A stretch of 5,566 bases of DNA, from contig CAMLGG010000323.1 in assembly GCA_946479475.1 (NCBI GenBank), positions 1-5,566 of the forward strand. Direction: 5' to 3'. Below the pieces are notes generated by a model. That model saw only the letters and a list, made by a program, of their open reading frames with translations, ran no database searches and had not been told where the DNA came from. The DNA comes from an uncultured Ideonella sp. (GTDB taxonomy: Bacteria > Pseudomonadota > Gammaproteobacteria > Burkholderiales > Burkholderiaceae). Of the stretch, positions 4,390-5,566 are shown in pieces. Position 1 is the first letter of the stretch. The number at the start of each line of letters is the position of its first letter. The position numbers and the translations under genes were made by a program.

Positions 4390-5566
4390 ATGTCATCCGC
4401 CCACGGCAGCCAGTTCTCGCTGCTCGGCCAGCGCCGCTTCGCGCCCTTCTTCTGGACGCAGTTCCTGGGCGCGGCGAACGACAACGTCTTCAAGTTCGCC
4501 TTCACCATGCTGGTGACCTACCAGCTCAGCGTCGGCTGGCTGCCGCCGCAACTGGCGGGCCTGGTCATCGGCGCGGTCTTCATCGCGCCCTTCCTGCTGT
4601 TCTCGGCCACCTCGGGCCAGCTCGCCGACAAGTACGACAAGGCATTGCTGACCCGGCTGGTGAAGAACCTCGAGATCTTCATCATGGTGCTCGGCACCAT
4701 CGGCCTGTTCACCGATCTCGTCTCGCTGCTCCTGGGCTGCATCTTCCTGCTGGGCCTGCACAGCACCGTCTTCGGCCCGGTGAAGTACGCCTACCTGCCG
4801 CAGCACCTGGACGAGCACGAGCTGACCGGCGGCAACGGCATGATCGAGATGGGCACCTTCGTCGCCATCCTGCTGGGCAACCTCGCGGGTGGCGTGCTGA
4901 TCGACATGCCGGCCGACGCGGCCCTGCCCGGCACCCATGCCGTGGCGCTGGCCTGCCTGGCGCTGGCGGTGATGGGCCGCATCGCGGCGCAGGCGATCCC
5001 TTCCACACCGTCTGCGGCGCGGGATCTGAAGGTCAACTGGAACCCGGTGAGCGAGACCTGGCGCAACCTCCTGCTCGCCAAGCAGAACGTCGCCGTCTAC
5101 CGCTCGCTGCTGGGCATCTCGTGGATGTGGTTCTTCGGCGCGGTCTTCCTCTCGCAGTTCCCCTCGTTCTCGAAGGACGTGCTGCACGGCAGCCCGCAGG
5201 TCGCCTCGCTCCTGCTGGTCGTCTTCTCACTCGGCGTGGGCATAGGCTCGCTGCTGTGCGAGACGCTGAGCCGGCGCCACGTCGAGATCGGCCTGGTGCC
5301 GCTGGGCGCGATCGGCATGACGGTCTTCGCCGGCGACCTCTACTTCGCCTCGCGCGGCCTGGCCGAGGGCAGCGGGCTGCACGGCGTCGGCGAGTTCCTT
5401 TCCAGCTCCGCGCACTGGCGCGTGCTGGCCGACCTCTTCCTGCTCTCGCTCTCGGCGGGCCTGTACAGCGTGCCGATGTACGCGCTGATCCAGCTGCGCG
5501 CGCCGGCCAGCCACCGCGCCCGCATCATCGCGGCCAACAACATCCTCAACGCGCTGTTCATGATCG
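4390..5566 (+). CDS. MFS transporter of the LplT/Aas (lysophospholipid uptake) type, 5' part (runs off right edge)
   Basis: The frame is open from ATG 4390 to the window end, giving 392 codons. The protein is hydrophobic throughout with about ten membrane helices in view. Family landmarks are WTQFLGAANDNVFKFAF (22-38) in the first helix, the MFS loop after helix 2 (SGQLADKYDKALLTRLVK, 75-92), FGPVKYAYLP (128-137), ELTGGNGMIEMGTFVAILLG (144-163) and RARIIAANNILNALFMI at the right edge. LplT-type carriers move lysophospholipids across the inner membrane for re-acylation by Aas. In many proteobacteria a similar MFS domain is fused to, or next to, a PlsC-like acyltransferase and an acyl-ACP synthetase. 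Whether this gene continues into such domains cannot be seen. A 74-bp gap with two hairpins separates it from the DUF2145 gene, so it may be a separate transcript or the conditional tail of that operon. Confidence 0.88.
   Translation, partial: MSSAHGSQFSLLGQRRFAPFFWTQFLGAANDNVFKFAFTMLVTYQLSVGWLPPQLAGLVIGAVFIAPFLLFSATSGQLADKYDKALLTRLVKNLEIFIMVLGTIGLFTDLVSLLLGCIFLLGLHSTVFGPVKYAYLPQHLDEHELTGGNGMIEMGTFVAILLGNLAGGVLIDMPADAALPGTHAVALACLALAVMGRIAAQAIPSTPSAARDLKVNWNPVSETWRNLLLAKQNVAVYRSLLGISWMWFFGAVFLSQFPSFSKDVLHGSPQVASLLLVVFSLGVGIGSLLCETLSRRHVEIGLVPLGAIGMTVFAGDLYFASRGLAEGSGLHGVGEFLSSSAHWRVLADLFLLSLSAGLYSVPMYALIQLRAPASHRARIIAANNILNALFMI

Noticed and set aside
4393..5187. Minus-strand open frame of 264 codons opposite the MFS gene
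   Set aside because: Its composition (Gln, Arg, Glu, His rich) is the usual mirror of a hydrophobic membrane protein gene. The plus frame carries clear family motifs.

Overview
The window is GC-rich DNA of about two-thirds G+C, with third codon positions almost all G or C. It carries seven protein genes packed tightly with short gaps. It looks like an ordinary chromosomal stretch of a high-GC proteobacterium. The Aas/LplT-type MFS gene, the DUF2145 gene with its hydrophobic partner, and the style of the XRE regulator suggest a betaproteobacterium of the order Burkholderiales. That placement is recognition from memory, not a database result. I see no RNA genes, mobile elements, CRISPR arrays or phage genes.

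Layout. (1) Positions 1-666 (+) hold the 3' part of an intradiol ring-cleavage dioxygenase-like gene with all four iron-ligand residues visible; its start lies left of the window. (2) Converging on it is a two-gene minus-strand unit. The first gene, 2442-1438, encodes an exported protein of 334 aa with a BamE/SmpA-like C-terminal segment. It is followed after 12 bp by a GTG-started XRE-type regulator with a second winged-helix-like segment (1425-682). A 9-bp inverted repeat spans the two converging gene ends. (3) A 167-bp divergent intergenic region (2443-2609) carries the only clear regulatory-looking DNA: a perfect 6-7-6 palindrome, a plausible minus-strand promoter overlapping it, and a small palindrome on the minus-strand Shine-Dalgarno. 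(4) Rightwards from 2610 runs a three-gene unit: a YiaA/YiaB-type inner membrane protein with an internal duplication, a small exported hydrophobic protein, and a DUF2145 protein joined to it by a 4-base ATGA overlap. (5) A 74-bp gap with two mutually exclusive hairpins leads to a gene for an MFS transporter of the lysophospholipid transporter (LplT/Aas) type, which runs off the right edge after 392 codons.

How the parts may work together. Six of the seven genes encode envelope or exported proteins, and the seventh is a DNA-binding regulator. The regulator lies behind the BamE-like gene, and the palindrome sits in front of that operon and the membrane-protein operon. A simple hypothesis is that the regulator controls its own operon and perhaps the divergent one. 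The hydrophobic protein and the DUF2145 protein are translationally coupled and may act as a pair, but their function is unknown. Nothing in the window amounts to a clearly new system. The best leads are the uncharacterised DUF2145 cassette and the switch-like hairpins ahead of the MFS gene.
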